This document shows, piece after piece, positions 36,934-45,473 of a stretch of 64,000 nt of DNA (position 1 is its first letter; the number at the start of each line of letters is the position of its first letter). Under the pieces are notes generated by a model, which saw nothing but the letters and a program-made list of their open reading frames with translations, ran no database searches and was not told the DNA's origin. The translations under genes and the position numbers were made by a program. The stretch is from an uncultured Clostridia bacterium (GTDB lineage Bacteria; Bacillota; Clostridia; Saccharofermentanales; Saccharofermentanaceae), in contig CAMHSJ010000007.1 of the NCBI GenBank assembly GCA_946187935.1, positions 33,499-97,498 of the forward strand, read 5' to 3'.

Positions 36934-37689
36934 TCATTCCTCTTCTTCGCTCTTCATCCAGCTCTGGTGGTAATTCCTCTTGCGGTATTCTTCAGGCGTC
37001 ATGCCCGTAGTCTTCTTGAATACCTGTATGAAGTGCGACTGTGATGAGAATCCCAGGTAGTTTGCTATGGTAAGCGAAGACTCATCCAGATGGCGCAGCA
37101 TGCTGCATGCAACATCTATCTTCTGGTTTCTGATGTATCTGCTCAGCGTGATCCCCATCTCCTGCTTGAAGAGCTTGGACAAGTAGCTTGAGTTAAGTGA
37201 CAGTGAGTCTGCTATGGTCTCTACGGTAAGACTGTCCTGGATATGTGATCTTATATAGTCTATGGCCATTACGATATGTCTTGAAACGACCTTGCTCTTG
37301 GCCAGTTCGTTCATCTTGCGGCAGTAAGTCCTGAGAAGGTCATGCTGCAGGGCGTGAACATCCGCGACCGTGGGTGCCTGGTCGATCAATTCAACGTAGA
37401 TGTCGCTGAGGTTATAGGCGACCGCTATCTCCATGCCGGCCTCGATGCAGAAACGTGATACGAGGGCTGTCAGGATGCATGCGTGGTATTTGGCATTGCG
37501 AAGTTCGTTGTCGGAGAGCTTGCCGGGTTTCTGTGAACCGTCAATGGTCTTAAGAGCCTCATCCAGGCGCTTAAGATCACCGCTCGCGACGATCTCATAG
37601 AAGTTGATCTCAAGGTTATAAGCTTCCTGGCGTCCCGAAGACTCACCCTCATTCATGAGGCGGCTTGCAAGTTCCTTCTCTATATTCAT
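36934..37689 (-). CDS. AraC-family transcriptional regulator
   Basis: A 251-aa regulator. The N-terminal 150 aa is a helical effector or dimer part without a cupin motif; the C-terminal AraC domain has two helix-turn-helix units (VETIADSLSLNSSYLSKLFKQEMGITLSRYI and SLTIANYLGFSSQSHFIQVFKKTTGMTPEEYRK). The ATG at 37689 follows GGTGGTG; a TTG 12 bases earlier is possible. It is divergent from the GH3 glucosidase across 155 bases, so it probably controls it in response to a plant sugar. Its 3' end almost touches the permease gene, with which it converges. Confidence 0.9.
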   Translation of the reverse strand: MNIEKELASRLMNEGESSGRQEAYNLEINFYEIVASGDLKRLDEALKTIDGSQKPGKLSDNELRNAKYHACILTALVSRFCIEAGMEIAVAYNLSDIYVELIDQAPTVADVHALQHDLLRTYCRKMNELAKSKVVSRHIVMAIDYIRSHIQDSLTVETIADSLSLNSSYLSKLFKQEMGITLSRYIRNQKIDVACSMLRHLDESSLTIANYLGFSSQSHFIQVFKKTTGMTPEEYRKRNYHQSWMKSEEEE

Positions 37690-37844
37690 GTGCACCACCA
37701 AATACTAACAGATTAAGAAAAAGCGGCTGTCAGCCTGCTTCCGACACTTAAATATTATGGATAATCGAAAAACTTGTAAAGTTAAAAATTTAAAAAGACC
37801 TTAGCTTTTGGTATTATAAAAGATAATGCCCGGAGGTTACCTAT

Positions 37845-40415
37845 ATGCCATACCATGCCCATACGACAGACGATATGACCCCTATGGAGATCGAGCACAT
37901 GAATCTTGTAAGAGAACTCGCGAGCGAATGCGTTGTCCTCCTGGAGAACGACGGCACGCTCCCGGTTAAACCCTGCAGGGTGGCTCTTTACGGCAACGGT
38001 GCAAGGCACACTGTTAAGGGCGGCACAGGCTCCGTAAGCGTAAACTCCAGATTCTCCGTGTCCATAGCAGATGGTCTTGCCTCTGCCGGATTTGAAATTG
38101 CGACGGATAACTGGCTTGACAGGTATGACAAGCAGACCGCTGAGCAGAAGGAAGAATACAAGGCAAAGGTTGAAGCCTATGCCAAAGAGACCAATATGTC
38201 TTTGGGCAATGCTTATTTTGAGATAAAGTTCGGTACGCCTCCGATGCCGAGGATAACCGAAGAAGATGTCAGGGAATCCTCCTGCGATACTGCCATCTAT
38301 GTAATTTCAAGAGATTCAGGCGAAGGCAAGGACAGGGTTGCCGGCAAGGGCGACTACTACCTTACAGAGGACGAGGAATACAACATAGACTTTATCCTCG
38401 ACAACTATGACAAGGTGATAATCCTCCTTAACACGGGCGGCATTATAGATCTGTCATACCTCAAGCGTGAGAGACGCATCAACGCCCTGGTGCTCGTATC
38501 CCAGCTCGGTAATGTTACAGGACACGTAGTGGCAGACTGCCTGACCGGCGCCAAGGATCCTTCGGGAAGATTATCAGACACATGGGCAGGATCTTATAAC
38601 GACTATCCGGGATCTGATTCTTATGCCGTAAGAGACGGCAATCTGGACGATGAATTCTACAAGGAAGGAAGCTTCATCGGTTACAGATATTTCGATTCCT
38701 TCGGCGTAGCACCCGTATATCCCTTCGGTTACGGCAAGAGCTATACCGGTTTTATGAACACGGTCTTAGATCGCAGGCTTGACGGCGAAGTGTTCACAAT
38801 AAATGTCAATGTCTCTAACACAGGCGATACATTTAGCGGCAAGCAGACCCTCCAGCTCTATTGCTCAGCGCCTCAGGAGAATAAGCTGAGACCTTATCAG
38901 GAACTCGTAGGATTTGCCAAGACAAAGCTCCTTGCTCCAAACGAGAATGAGACATTATCTATCAGTTTCAGGATGTCTGAGATGGCAAGATACGATGAAG
39001 TGAGAAAAGCCAAAGTCTTGGAGGCAGGTGACTACCTTATAAGGCTCGGGACCAACTCAAGACAGACAGTAATAGAGGCTGTAGTTAAGGTCGAATCAGA
39101 CATAATAGCAGCACAGTGCACTAATCTCTTCCAGGACGAGAGAGGCTACGATTTTGAAGAGCTTACAAATCCGGGAACAGGTGCTGAGAGCAGAAAGCTC
39201 TTAGACAGCAAGCAGCTTGCGGATGCTGAAGTATTCACTCTCAATAAGCTCTATGTCCGCAAGGAGATAATAAGATATTCAGGCGTACGCCACTTCTACG
39301 AAGATGAGAGGACAGACGATATCCTCACTTTGGGAAGCGTCGTCGGAAGACACTGCGGCATGACAGAGCTCGTAGCACAGCTCTCCGTAAAGGACATGGC
39401 TAAGCTCTGTGTCGGAAGATTTAACGAGGACTTCGATGCCGAGTTCGCATTCTGCGCATCACCCACGGCACCCGGTGCGGCAGCTGAGACGATATCAGAT
39501 TATCAGGTCAAGAGAAGGATCCCTTCTATCGTGATGGCGGACGGTCCTGCAGGCCTAAGGCTCCAGCCGCACTTCAAGGCAACTCCTGATGAGGAGCTCC
39601 TGCCCGGCGGTGAGGTTTTCGATGAAGTCATTAACGGCTTCCCTGAAGATACTCCGGAAAATGCCATAGACTACTACCAGTACTGCACGGCGATCCCGAT
39701 CGCTACTGCTCTTGCGCAGACCTGGAACCTGGATCTCATAAGGCAGTTAGGCGAACTGGTGGGCAAGGAGATGGAAGAGTTCGGTGTCGATCTCTGGCTC
39801 GCACCCGGCATGAACATCCACAGGAACCCTCTGTGCGGCAGAAACTTCGAGTACTATTCGGAAGACCCGTATCTTACGGGCATGTGCGCGGCTGCTGATA
39901 CCATTGGCGTTCAGTCTGTTGAGGGCAGGGGTACCACCATAAAGCATTTCTGCTGCAATAACCAGGAAGACAACAGGATGTTCTCCAACGCGCACGTCAA
40001 GGAACACACGTTAAGAGACTTCTACTTAAGAGGCTTCGAGATCTGCGTCAAGGAATCACAGCCGTTCGCTGTAATGGCTTCCTACAATCTCCTTAACGGC
40101 GTCCATACGGCAAACAGCTACGAACTCCTTTCCATGTGCTTAAGAGACGAGTGGGGCTTTGACGGCGTTGTCATGACAGACTGGTTCTCTTCTTTCGAAG
40201 ACACGGCATTCCTCGGATACAACAAGGAATACAAGTATCCCGCATCTTCCTCAAGGACCTGTATCTACGCAGGATGTGACTTGCAGATGCCCGGATGCAG
40301 GGAGAACGTTGATGACATCATTGATGCCATAATAGACAACAAGCTCTCCAAGGCCGATCTTCAGAACTGCGTCATGAACATCTTAAGGCTCTGCATGAGG
40401 TGCGGAAAAATCTAA
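37845..40415 (+). CDS. Beta-glucosidase, glycoside hydrolase family 3, domain-swapped
   Basis: An 856-aa GH3 enzyme without signal peptide, predicted to cleave cello-oligosaccharides or other beta-glucosides inside the cell. The order of parts is reversed relative to most GH3 enzymes: the alpha/beta sandwich comes first (VALYGNGARHTVKGGTGSV, then SDTWAGSYNDYPG), an Fn3-like domain next, and the TIM barrel last (MADGPAGLRLQPH, NIHRNPLCGRNFEYYSEDP, TTIKHFCCNNQE). The nucleophile is D779 in VVMTDWFS. This layout is known in Ruminococcus albus and Butyrivibrio enzymes. GGAGG precedes the ATG. Confidence 0.92.
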   Translation: MPYHAHTTDDMTPMEIEHMNLVRELASECVVLLENDGTLPVKPCRVALYGNGARHTVKGGTGSVSVNSRFSVSIADGLASAGFEIATDNWLDRYDKQTAEQKEEYKAKVEAYAKETNMSLGNAYFEIKFGTPPMPRITEEDVRESSCDTAIYVISRDSGEGKDRVAGKGDYYLTEDEEYNIDFILDNYDKVIILLNTGGIIDLSYLKRERRINALVLVSQLGNVTGHVVADCLTGAKDPSGRLSDTWAGSYNDYPGSDSYAVRDGNLDDEFYKEGSFIGYRYFDSFGVAPVYPFGYGKSYTGFMNTVLDRRLDGEVFTINVNVSNTGDTFSGKQTLQLYCSAPQENKLRPYQELVGFAKTKLLAPNENETLSISFRMSEMARYDEVRKAKVLEAGDYLIRLGTNSRQTVIEAVVKVESDIIAAQCTNLFQDERGYDFEELTNPGTGAESRKLLDSKQLADAEVFTLNKLYVRKEIIRYSGVRHFYEDERTDDILTLGSVVGRHCGMTELVAQLSVKDMAKLCVGRFNEDFDAEFAFCASPTAPGAAAETISDYQVKRRIPSIVMADGPAGLRLQPHFKATPDEELLPGGEVFDEVINGFPEDTPENAIDYYQYCTAIPIATALAQTWNLDLIRQLGELVGKEMEEFGVDLWLAPGMNIHRNPLCGRNFEYYSEDPYLTGMCAAADTIGVQSVEGRGTTIKHFCCNNQEDNRMFSNAHVKEHTLRDFYLRGFEICVKESQPFAVMASYNLLNGVHTANSYELLSMCLRDEWGFDGVVMTDWFSSFEDTAFLGYNKEYKYPASSSRTCIYAGCDLQMPGCRENVDDIIDAIIDNKLSKADLQNCVMNILRLCMRCGKI

Positions 40416-40432
40416 GACCCGGGAACAACATA

Positions 40433-41743
40433 ATGACGGAAACCTACCAAACCGACGTGATGTCGGCAAAATACATCAAAGAAAACCACGTAGTATTTAT
40501 CGAATATAAGAAACATGCAGAAGGAGACAGTTTCAGGACTCCTGCCATGCATGTCTGCGAACTTGCAAGAAAGCGCGGTGCCACCACAGTCATTGCTGAT
40601 CTAAGAAATGCAGACTTAACCGACACTGACATCACTTGGCTGCGCAAGATCCTGATCCCTGCTTTCGAAAAGGCCGGCATCACCAGCATCATCCGCATCT
40701 GCGGGCAGGATGAATCATATGAACCCAATGAATACAGGTCCAGTATCACATTCAGCAAAGCCAAAGACTATGAGGATGCGTTAGCGAAGATAAAGCAGGC
40801 AGAACCCAAAGAAACAATGACAAAACAAAAGGCTCTGGAGATCCTGGGCCTTAAGGAAGATGCAAATGCTTTTGCGATCGACGAGAGATTCTACCAGCTT
40901 ACAAAAAGGTACAGGGGCAAAACGGATAAAGAATCCGAGGACAAGCTGAATGAACTTTCCGAAGCCTACAATGTTGCATCGGGTCAGAGAGAACGCGAAC
41001 AGAAAAAGCAGGAGATAAGAGATAACAGCGTAAAGATCTTCGGCAAGACCGCTGATGAATGGAAGACGTATTTTTCTTACACCTGGCTTCGCTGGGTGAT
41101 CGTCCTTGCGGTAATACTGATCGTTGGCAACATCGGTTACCACGTCTTTATAAAGGGAGGATATGACTGCTCCATAGTCGCTTTCGGACACTTTGATTTT
41201 GACGGTACGCACATAGAAGAGGCACTCCAGAACAGCGGCTATAAAAATCCTTATGTAGCCGCAGCCGATATCGTTGTTCCCAACGATGAAGATCAGACTC
41301 AGAATGCATATTCTGACCAGACATTATCAGCGCTGTTCCTCTCAACGCCTGACATCCTTATAACAGACAATGCGACTCTTCCTTATTACTTCGAACAGTA
41401 TCAGGATCTGACTGATATATATACTGACATCAAGGATTTTGTGGGACCTGAAACATACTCTCTTCTTAAACCCGTCTATCTGAGCGAGGCTGACTGCGCC
41501 GAGATCATGGCAGAGTATGAGGCATCACAGATGTTAGATGACGGCAGCTACATAGAAGATCCTTCAGAAGAATCCATAATGGTCGGTTTCAGGATCGAAG
41601 ATCAGGAAGTAATAGAAACACTGGGCATTACGACCAGATGGAAAGACAAGGACCAGGACATAATAATTGCTGTCTATTCGGGTCAGGATGATCTTGCCGA
41701 GGCGGAGAAGGTCCTTATAGCTCTCCTGAACAAGGCGGTATAA
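40433..41743 (+). CDS. Membrane-anchored protein with degenerate J-like domain
   Basis: A 436-aa protein. Residues 1-125 form an alpha/beta domain, then at about 130-195 comes a DnaJ-like helical hairpin (KALEILGLKEDANAFAIDERFYQLTKRYRGK ... LNELSEAYNVASG) in which the HPD triad is missing. One membrane span lies near residues 225-245 (WVIVLAVILIVGNIGYHVFI), and a 190-aa outside domain follows. Without HPD it should not stimulate DnaK ATPase, so the J-like part may serve as a docking surface. The N-terminal part and the outer domain are not recognised. The start ATG 40433 has GGGAA nearby; the frame also overlaps the GH3 end but without a better start. Confidence 0.7.
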   Translation: MTETYQTDVMSAKYIKENHVVFIEYKKHAEGDSFRTPAMHVCELARKRGATTVIADLRNADLTDTDITWLRKILIPAFEKAGITSIIRICGQDESYEPNEYRSSITFSKAKDYEDALAKIKQAEPKETMTKQKALEILGLKEDANAFAIDERFYQLTKRYRGKTDKESEDKLNELSEAYNVASGQREREQKKQEIRDNSVKIFGKTADEWKTYFSYTWLRWVIVLAVILIVGNIGYHVFIKGGYDCSIVAFGHFDFDGTHIEEALQNSGYKNPYVAAADIVVPNDEDQTQNAYSDQTLSALFLSTPDILITDNATLPYYFEQYQDLTDIYTDIKDFVGPETYSLLKPVYLSEADCAEIMAEYEASQMLDDGSYIEDPSEESIMVGFRIEDQEVIETLGITTRWKDKDQDIIIAVYSGQDDLAEAEKVLIALLNKAV

Positions 41744-41744
41744 G

Positions 41745-42482
41745 ATGCGCCTTGATAAACTCCTTGCTTCATCAGGCATAGGCACCAGGAGCGAAGTTCG
41801 AAAGCTCATAGGTCAGAAGAAAGTCACGGTAAACGGACAGACGGCAAACAAGCCTGAAATCCAGGTCACCACAGAAGACGATATAAGGGTTAACGGCACC
41901 CCAATAAATGCAACAACCAATCTCTACTTCCTCTTAGACAAACCGGACGGAGTCCTTACTGCCATGGAAGATCCGAGACTTCCCAATGTAGGCGACTACA
42001 TTCCCAATAACTTAAGGGGCAAGAAACTCGCACCTGCAGGAAGGCTCGACTACCACACCTCAGGTCTTCTGATAATCACTAATGACGGCACTTTATCCCA
42101 TAGACTGCAGTCACCAAGATACGGGATACCTAAGATCTATAAAGTCACCTTCAAAGGAAACGACTGGACAGATAAGGAGATCGAAGAACTCAAAGCAGGT
42201 ATAGTCCTTACGGACATGGAAAAACCGCAAACTGTAAAACCAACAGAATTAACGAGGATTAAAGAAAACGAATCTCACATTACCTTAACAGAAGGCAAGA
42301 CTCACGAGGTAAGGCGCATCTTCGCCAAATACGGCAAGGAAGTGTTATCCTTAAGAAGGATATCTCTTGCAGGCATCAGCATACCTGAGACAGAAGAAAC
42401 GGCAGGTCAGTTAAGAGAGCTTACCAAAGACGAGATAACGGCTCTTAAGAAAGCAACGGGATCAGAGGATGGAGATAATTAA
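41745..42482 (+). CDS. RsuA/RluB-family pseudouridine synthase
   Basis: A 245-aa rRNA modification enzyme. An S4 RNA-binding domain (MRLDKLLASSGIGTRSEVRKLIGQKKVTVNG) leads into the catalytic domain with the aspartate in AGRLDYHTSGLLIITNDG and the YKVTFKG and THEVRRIFAKYGKEVLSLRRI segments. It converts a specific uridine of 16S (RsuA type) or 23S (RluB type) rRNA; which one cannot be told. It starts right after the J-like gene and overlaps the Smr gene by 14 bases. Confidence 0.92.
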   Translation: MRLDKLLASSGIGTRSEVRKLIGQKKVTVNGQTANKPEIQVTTEDDIRVNGTPINATTNLYFLLDKPDGVLTAMEDPRLPNVGDYIPNNLRGKKLAPAGRLDYHTSGLLIITNDGTLSHRLQSPRYGIPKIYKVTFKGNDWTDKEIEELKAGIVLTDMEKPQTVKPTELTRIKENESHITLTEGKTHEVRRIFAKYGKEVLSLRRISLAGISIPETEETAGQLRELTKDEITALKKATGSEDGDN

Positions 42483-42807
42483 CATAGAGCAGGGAAGACC
42501 GAGAGTCGACCAGGCAATGGTCAAGCTCCAGAACGGCATCTACAAGGCAAGGGCAACTGGCAAGCCCTTCGCCAAGATAATCCACGGCTATGGTTCATCA
42601 GGCACGGGCGGAGCGATAAAGGAAGCTCTCCCGAGAGCCTTAAGAGACTACCAAATAAGAAGAGTGATCGTCTCTTACTGTCCCGGTGAGGACTTCGGTC
42701 CGTTCTCTCAGGCGGCAAGGGAAATGTCAGCAAGACATCCCGAGATCTCCAGAGACAGTGACTGGGGAATGCATAACGACGGCATAACGGTAATAATGTT
42801 TAAGTAG
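42469..42807 (+). CDS. Small Smr-domain-like protein
   Basis: A 112-aa stand-alone protein that resembles the Smr domain at the end of MutS2: it begins with a D-x-A/H-x-A-like helix (RVDQAMVKLQNGIYKARATG) and has the conserved KIIHGYGSSGTGGAIKEALPRAL loop-helix (HGxGxG). Smr domains nick DNA or cut RNA on collided ribosomes. Here the usual LDLHG start is replaced by NIEQGRP, so activity is uncertain. It overlaps the pseudouridine synthase gene and precedes a UDG gene, both nucleic-acid enzymes. Confidence 0.75.
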   Translation: MEIINIEQGRPRVDQAMVKLQNGIYKARATGKPFAKIIHGYGSSGTGGAIKEALPRALRDYQIRRVIVSYCPGEDFGPFSQAAREMSARHPEISRDSDWGMHNDGITVIMFK

Positions 42808-42815
42808 GTAAGGAT

Positions 42816-43406
42816 ATGGACGGATCAAAGTGGCAGGAATTCGAGGAAGCGTGCAGGAATTGTCATAACTGTTCGTTAAGAGATCAGGCAACCAATGTGG
42901 TCATCTACAGGGGCGGTAAGAATGCGCCTCTCATGATCGTTGGCGAAGCTCCCGGCGAGCAGGAGGATCTTAAGGGTCTGCCCTTTGTCGGAAGATCAGG
43001 ACAGCTTCTTCAGAATCTTCTTGCATCCTATGGCTTTAAGGACGAAGACTACCACATCTGCAACATAGCCAAGTGCCGCCCGCCTGAGAACAGAAGACCT
43101 ACTCCCGAAGAGATAAAAGCCTGCAAGCCGCTTCTCGCGATGCAGTTTAAGCTGGTAAGGCCCAAGGTGATACTGCTCATGGGCTCTACCGCATACGAGG
43201 GCTTTTTCGGGACCAAGCCTGCCATGCGCGATGTTAGAGGTGCATTCATAGAAAAGAACGGTTACTACATAATGACCACTTACCATCCTGCATATGCTTT
43301 GAGAAACCCCAAGAACAAGCTTCCCATATACGAAGACATGGGCAAGGTAAGGCAAAAGCTTGCCGAGATAGGCGCCATGCCGCCCTTAGGACCTATAGAC
43401 GGGTAA
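42816..43406 (+). CDS. Family 4 uracil-DNA glycosylase (iron-sulfur type)
   Basis: A 196-aa repair enzyme that removes uracil from DNA. Family 4 marks are the N-terminal CRNCHNC cysteines with the later C in AKCRPPENR and KAC (ligands of the 4Fe-4S cluster), the active motif GEAPGEQEDLKGLPFVGRSGQLL and the TYHPAYALRNP motif. Length is normal. It starts nine bases after the Smr-like gene with AGGTAAGGA ahead. Confidence 0.92.
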   Translation: MDGSKWQEFEEACRNCHNCSLRDQATNVVIYRGGKNAPLMIVGEAPGEQEDLKGLPFVGRSGQLLQNLLASYGFKDEDYHICNIAKCRPPENRRPTPEEIKACKPLLAMQFKLVRPKVILLMGSTAYEGFFGTKPAMRDVRGAFIEKNGYYIMTTYHPAYALRNPKNKLPIYEDMGKVRQKLAEIGAMPPLGPIDG

Positions 43407-43423
43407 GAAATCAAAGGACCGGT

Positions 43424-43600
43424 TGCATAAACATAAGAACGATCACATCTGACAACGCGCTGTCACAGGGCGGACTTACTGACGCAGCAGCCTTGGAAGA
43501 TGCAATAAACGAAATGCTCAGCAGTGACAACATCGGTGCAACGCAGGATACATTTGCAGGTTATTTCAGCGACATCGTTTCCGTTTTTTCTGCCGATTAG
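43424..43600 (+). pseudogene. Gene remnant: C-terminal fragment of an unknown protein
   Basis: In a frame that has no start codon with a ribosome site, about 58 codons read as protein-like sequence (INIRTITSDNALSQGGL ... GYFSDIVSVFSAD) and end at TAG 43598-43600. Codon choice is like that of the neighbours. It begins just after the UDG stop, which suggests the front of a gene was lost there. The parent family is not recognised. Confidence 0.45.
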
Positions 43601-43639
43601 CCGGCATGTGATTTCGTTTTGCCAAGAATCAATTTATAG

Positions 43640-43668
43640 TTGATTTTTGTATTTTGATGTGTTATATT
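43640..43668 (+). promoter_or_regulatory. Promoter of the tRNA-Gln gene
   Basis: TTGATT (43640-43645) and TATATT (43663-43668) are 17 bases apart; initiation near 43675 leaves a 15-base leader before the mature tRNA. Confidence 0.7.
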
Positions 43669-43690
43669 TTCTTGCGTTGCAGTTAAACAC

Positions 43691-43764
43691 TGCCGAATGG
43701 TGTAATGGTAGCACATCGGCCTCTGACACCGCTAGTCAAGGTTCGAATCCTTGTTCGGCAGCCA
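43691..43764 (+). tRNA. tRNA-Gln (anticodon CUG), CCA encoded
   Basis: The acceptor stem TGCCGAA/TTCGGCA, D arm (GTG/CAC), T arm CAAGG/CCTTG with TTCGAAT loop and a terminal GCCA are complete. The anticodon loop C-T-C-T-G-A-C (43721-43727) gives CUG, reading CAG codons. The anticodon stem (43716-43720 with 43728-43732) has only three central Watson-Crick pairs: U-C at the bottom and C-A next to the loop do not pair. A promoter and a terminator make it a single-gene unit. Confidence 0.9.
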
Positions 43765-43773
43765 GGCAACTTT

Positions 43774-43811
43774 AAGATCTGCGGATGCAAGGCATTTGCA
43801 GATCTTTTTTT
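43774..43811 (+). terminator. Terminator after tRNA-Gln
   Basis: A long stem (43774-43782 with 43798-43806, plus an inner ATGC/GCAT) ends in a run of Ts to 43811, nine bases after the CCA end. It separates the tRNA from the ACT gene. Confidence 0.88.
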
Positions 43812-43831
43812 ATCACATGAAGGAGACAGGA

Positions 43832-44206
43832 ATGGAGATAAAGCTGATAGATCAGAGATTCTCTGTTTGCAAGGTAAACAGTTTTGATAAAACACTCTTG
43901 GAAGATGAGTTCTGCTTTGTTGGCAAGACAGATGAGGAACTCTCGCTCGTGTGTCTGACAGAGCATGCACCCGCTGATGCCGCCGAGCGTGAAGACGGCT
44001 GGAAGGCGATGAGAATACAGGGGGTATTAGACTTTTCGCTTATCGGGATACTTGCTCCGATAGCAACGATCCTGGCAGAAAACAAGATAGGGATCTTTGC
44101 CGTATCGACTTATAACACTGACTATATCCTGGTCAAAGAAGACTGCTTTAATAAGGCTGCTGATGTCCTTGAAGGTGCGGGATATAAAGTGATCAGGCAG
44201 TCTTAA
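43832..44206 (+). CDS. ACT-domain protein
   Basis: A 124-aa protein with a pair of ACT-type folds: DEELSLVCLTEHAP with DGWKAMRIQGVLDFSLIGILAPIATILAENKIGIFAVSTYNTDYILVKED, the pattern of the CASTOR/ACT_7 group of amino-acid-binding proteins. It may bind an amino acid as a small sensor; the ligand is unknown. ATG 43832 has AAGGAG at 43820-43825; the longer open frame would start inside the tRNA and is not credible. Its last 14 bases overlap the end of the convergent histidine kinase gene. Confidence 0.8.
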   Translation: MEIKLIDQRFSVCKVNSFDKTLLEDEFCFVGKTDEELSLVCLTEHAPADAAEREDGWKAMRIQGVLDFSLIGILAPIATILAENKIGIFAVSTYNTDYILVKEDCFNKAADVLEGAGYKVIRQS

Positions 44207-45470
44207 CGGGAAGCGTGACTCTCATCGAGAGCTTGTTTTCTGAGGGCTCTGCGGTTATCTTACCCTGATGGGCCGAGCAGATGGCACTTGCGATAGACAG
44301 CCCTATTCCGTGACCTCCAGTCTCAGAATTCCTGGATCTGTCAGTCCTGTAGAACCTGTCAGTAAGATGCTCTGCATCAGAGGGACTTACCGGAACAGAT
44401 GTATCGTTGGTCACGATGAGTTTGACTGATTTCTTGGAACGCTTGAGTATAACGTCCGTAACGCCACCTTCAGGTGAATACTTGAGCGCATTATCCAGAA
44501 GTATGACAGTAAGCTCTTTAAGCGCCTTCGGATCTCCCGTGAGCATGATGGAAGGTTCTATGGACCTGTTAAGAGTCTTGCCTTGTGTTATGAACATGGA
44601 AGCAAAAGAATCCAGTGTCTCTTCTGTTATCCTGCTCAGATCGGTCTCTGTAAGATCGGAAGCAGGCGCGCCTTCTTCCATCTTGGCAAGATAGATAAGG
44701 TTATTGGTAAGTTCGGTAAGCCGCTTGGACTGGGCCTTGATGTCTTCTGCCCAGGTGTTCTCCCCGTCAGATAAGATGACATCGCAGTCCGCATTGATTA
44801 TGGCCAGAGGGGTCTTGATCTCGTGTCCTGCATCCGTGATGAAGCGCTTCTGTTTATCGTAGCTTGTGGCTATTGGTCTTACGATCCTTCCTGATGCGAA
44901 GAATATCAGTATGAATGTAACGACGAGGCCCGCTGCCGATATGGCAAGGCTCGCTCCCAGGAATACCCTGAAAGAATCAAGGCTCCTGCCGCAATCGTAG
45001 AAAATGATGCGAACTCCGTCAGGCTCTTCTGATCTTAAGAATCTGTAATCAGACACAAATCCTTTGGCTTTGCCGCTGCTATAGACATCTAACGCATACT
45101 CTCCGGCGGCACTGCTGTCTACCGCAGCGATCATGCCTGTATCGGCTGATATGACTTCACCTGAAGAAGAGATAAGAACTGAGAAGAATCTTGATTCATA
45201 TTCAAGCTCTGGGGATCTTATACCTTCAAAGCCGTCTCTTGCTCCCGGCGGCTCAGGCATCTGTCCGCCTTCTTCAGGCGGCATGTTTTCATTTAGCCCG
45301 AACTGGGGGAATCTTCCTTCGTTCTCAGCGAGCAGCTTTAAGATATTGTCAGCATTCTTGACGGTCCTGTTATAGCTTATGATGTTGATGCCCAGTATGA
45401 TAGTTCCCAGCACCAAAAGCACTGAAAGCATCGCGACTAGTATGAACCTGAACCTGAGCTTATTAAACAT
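44193..45470 (-). CDS. Sensor histidine kinase
   Basis: A 425-aa membrane kinase. Two spans (about residues 10-30 and 172-194) flank an outer sensor domain of about 140 aa, which near its start has a Met/Pro/Gly-rich stretch (NMPPEEGGQMPEPPG). HisKA has the phosphorylated His in ITDAGHEIKTPL, and HATPase_c has N-box LLDNALKYS and G-boxes HGIGLSIA. There is no clear HAMP domain. It follows the response regulator gene by three bases. Divergent to the VTC operon, which it probably controls. Confidence 0.92.
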   Translation of the reverse strand: MFNKLRFRFILVAMLSVLLVLGTIILGINIISYNRTVKNADNILKLLAENEGRFPQFGLNENMPPEEGGQMPEPPGARDGFEGIRSPELEYESRFFSVLISSSGEVISADTGMIAAVDSSAAGEYALDVYSSGKAKGFVSDYRFLRSEEPDGVRIIFYDCGRSLDSFRVFLGASLAISAAGLVVTFILIFFASGRIVRPIATSYDKQKRFITDAGHEIKTPLAIINADCDVILSDGENTWAEDIKAQSKRLTELTNNLIYLAKMEEGAPASDLTETDLSRITEETLDSFASMFITQGKTLNRSIEPSIMLTGDPKALKELTVILLDNALKYSPEGGVTDVILKRSKKSVKLIVTNDTSVPVSPSDAEHLTDRFYRTDRSRNSETGGHGIGLSIASAICSAHQGKITAEPSENKLSMRVTLPVKTA

Positions 45471-45473
45471 ATG

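Noticed and set aside
43751..43831. N-terminal extension of the ACT protein
   Set aside because: It would start inside the tRNA and run through a terminator; ATG 43832 has a good ribosome site.
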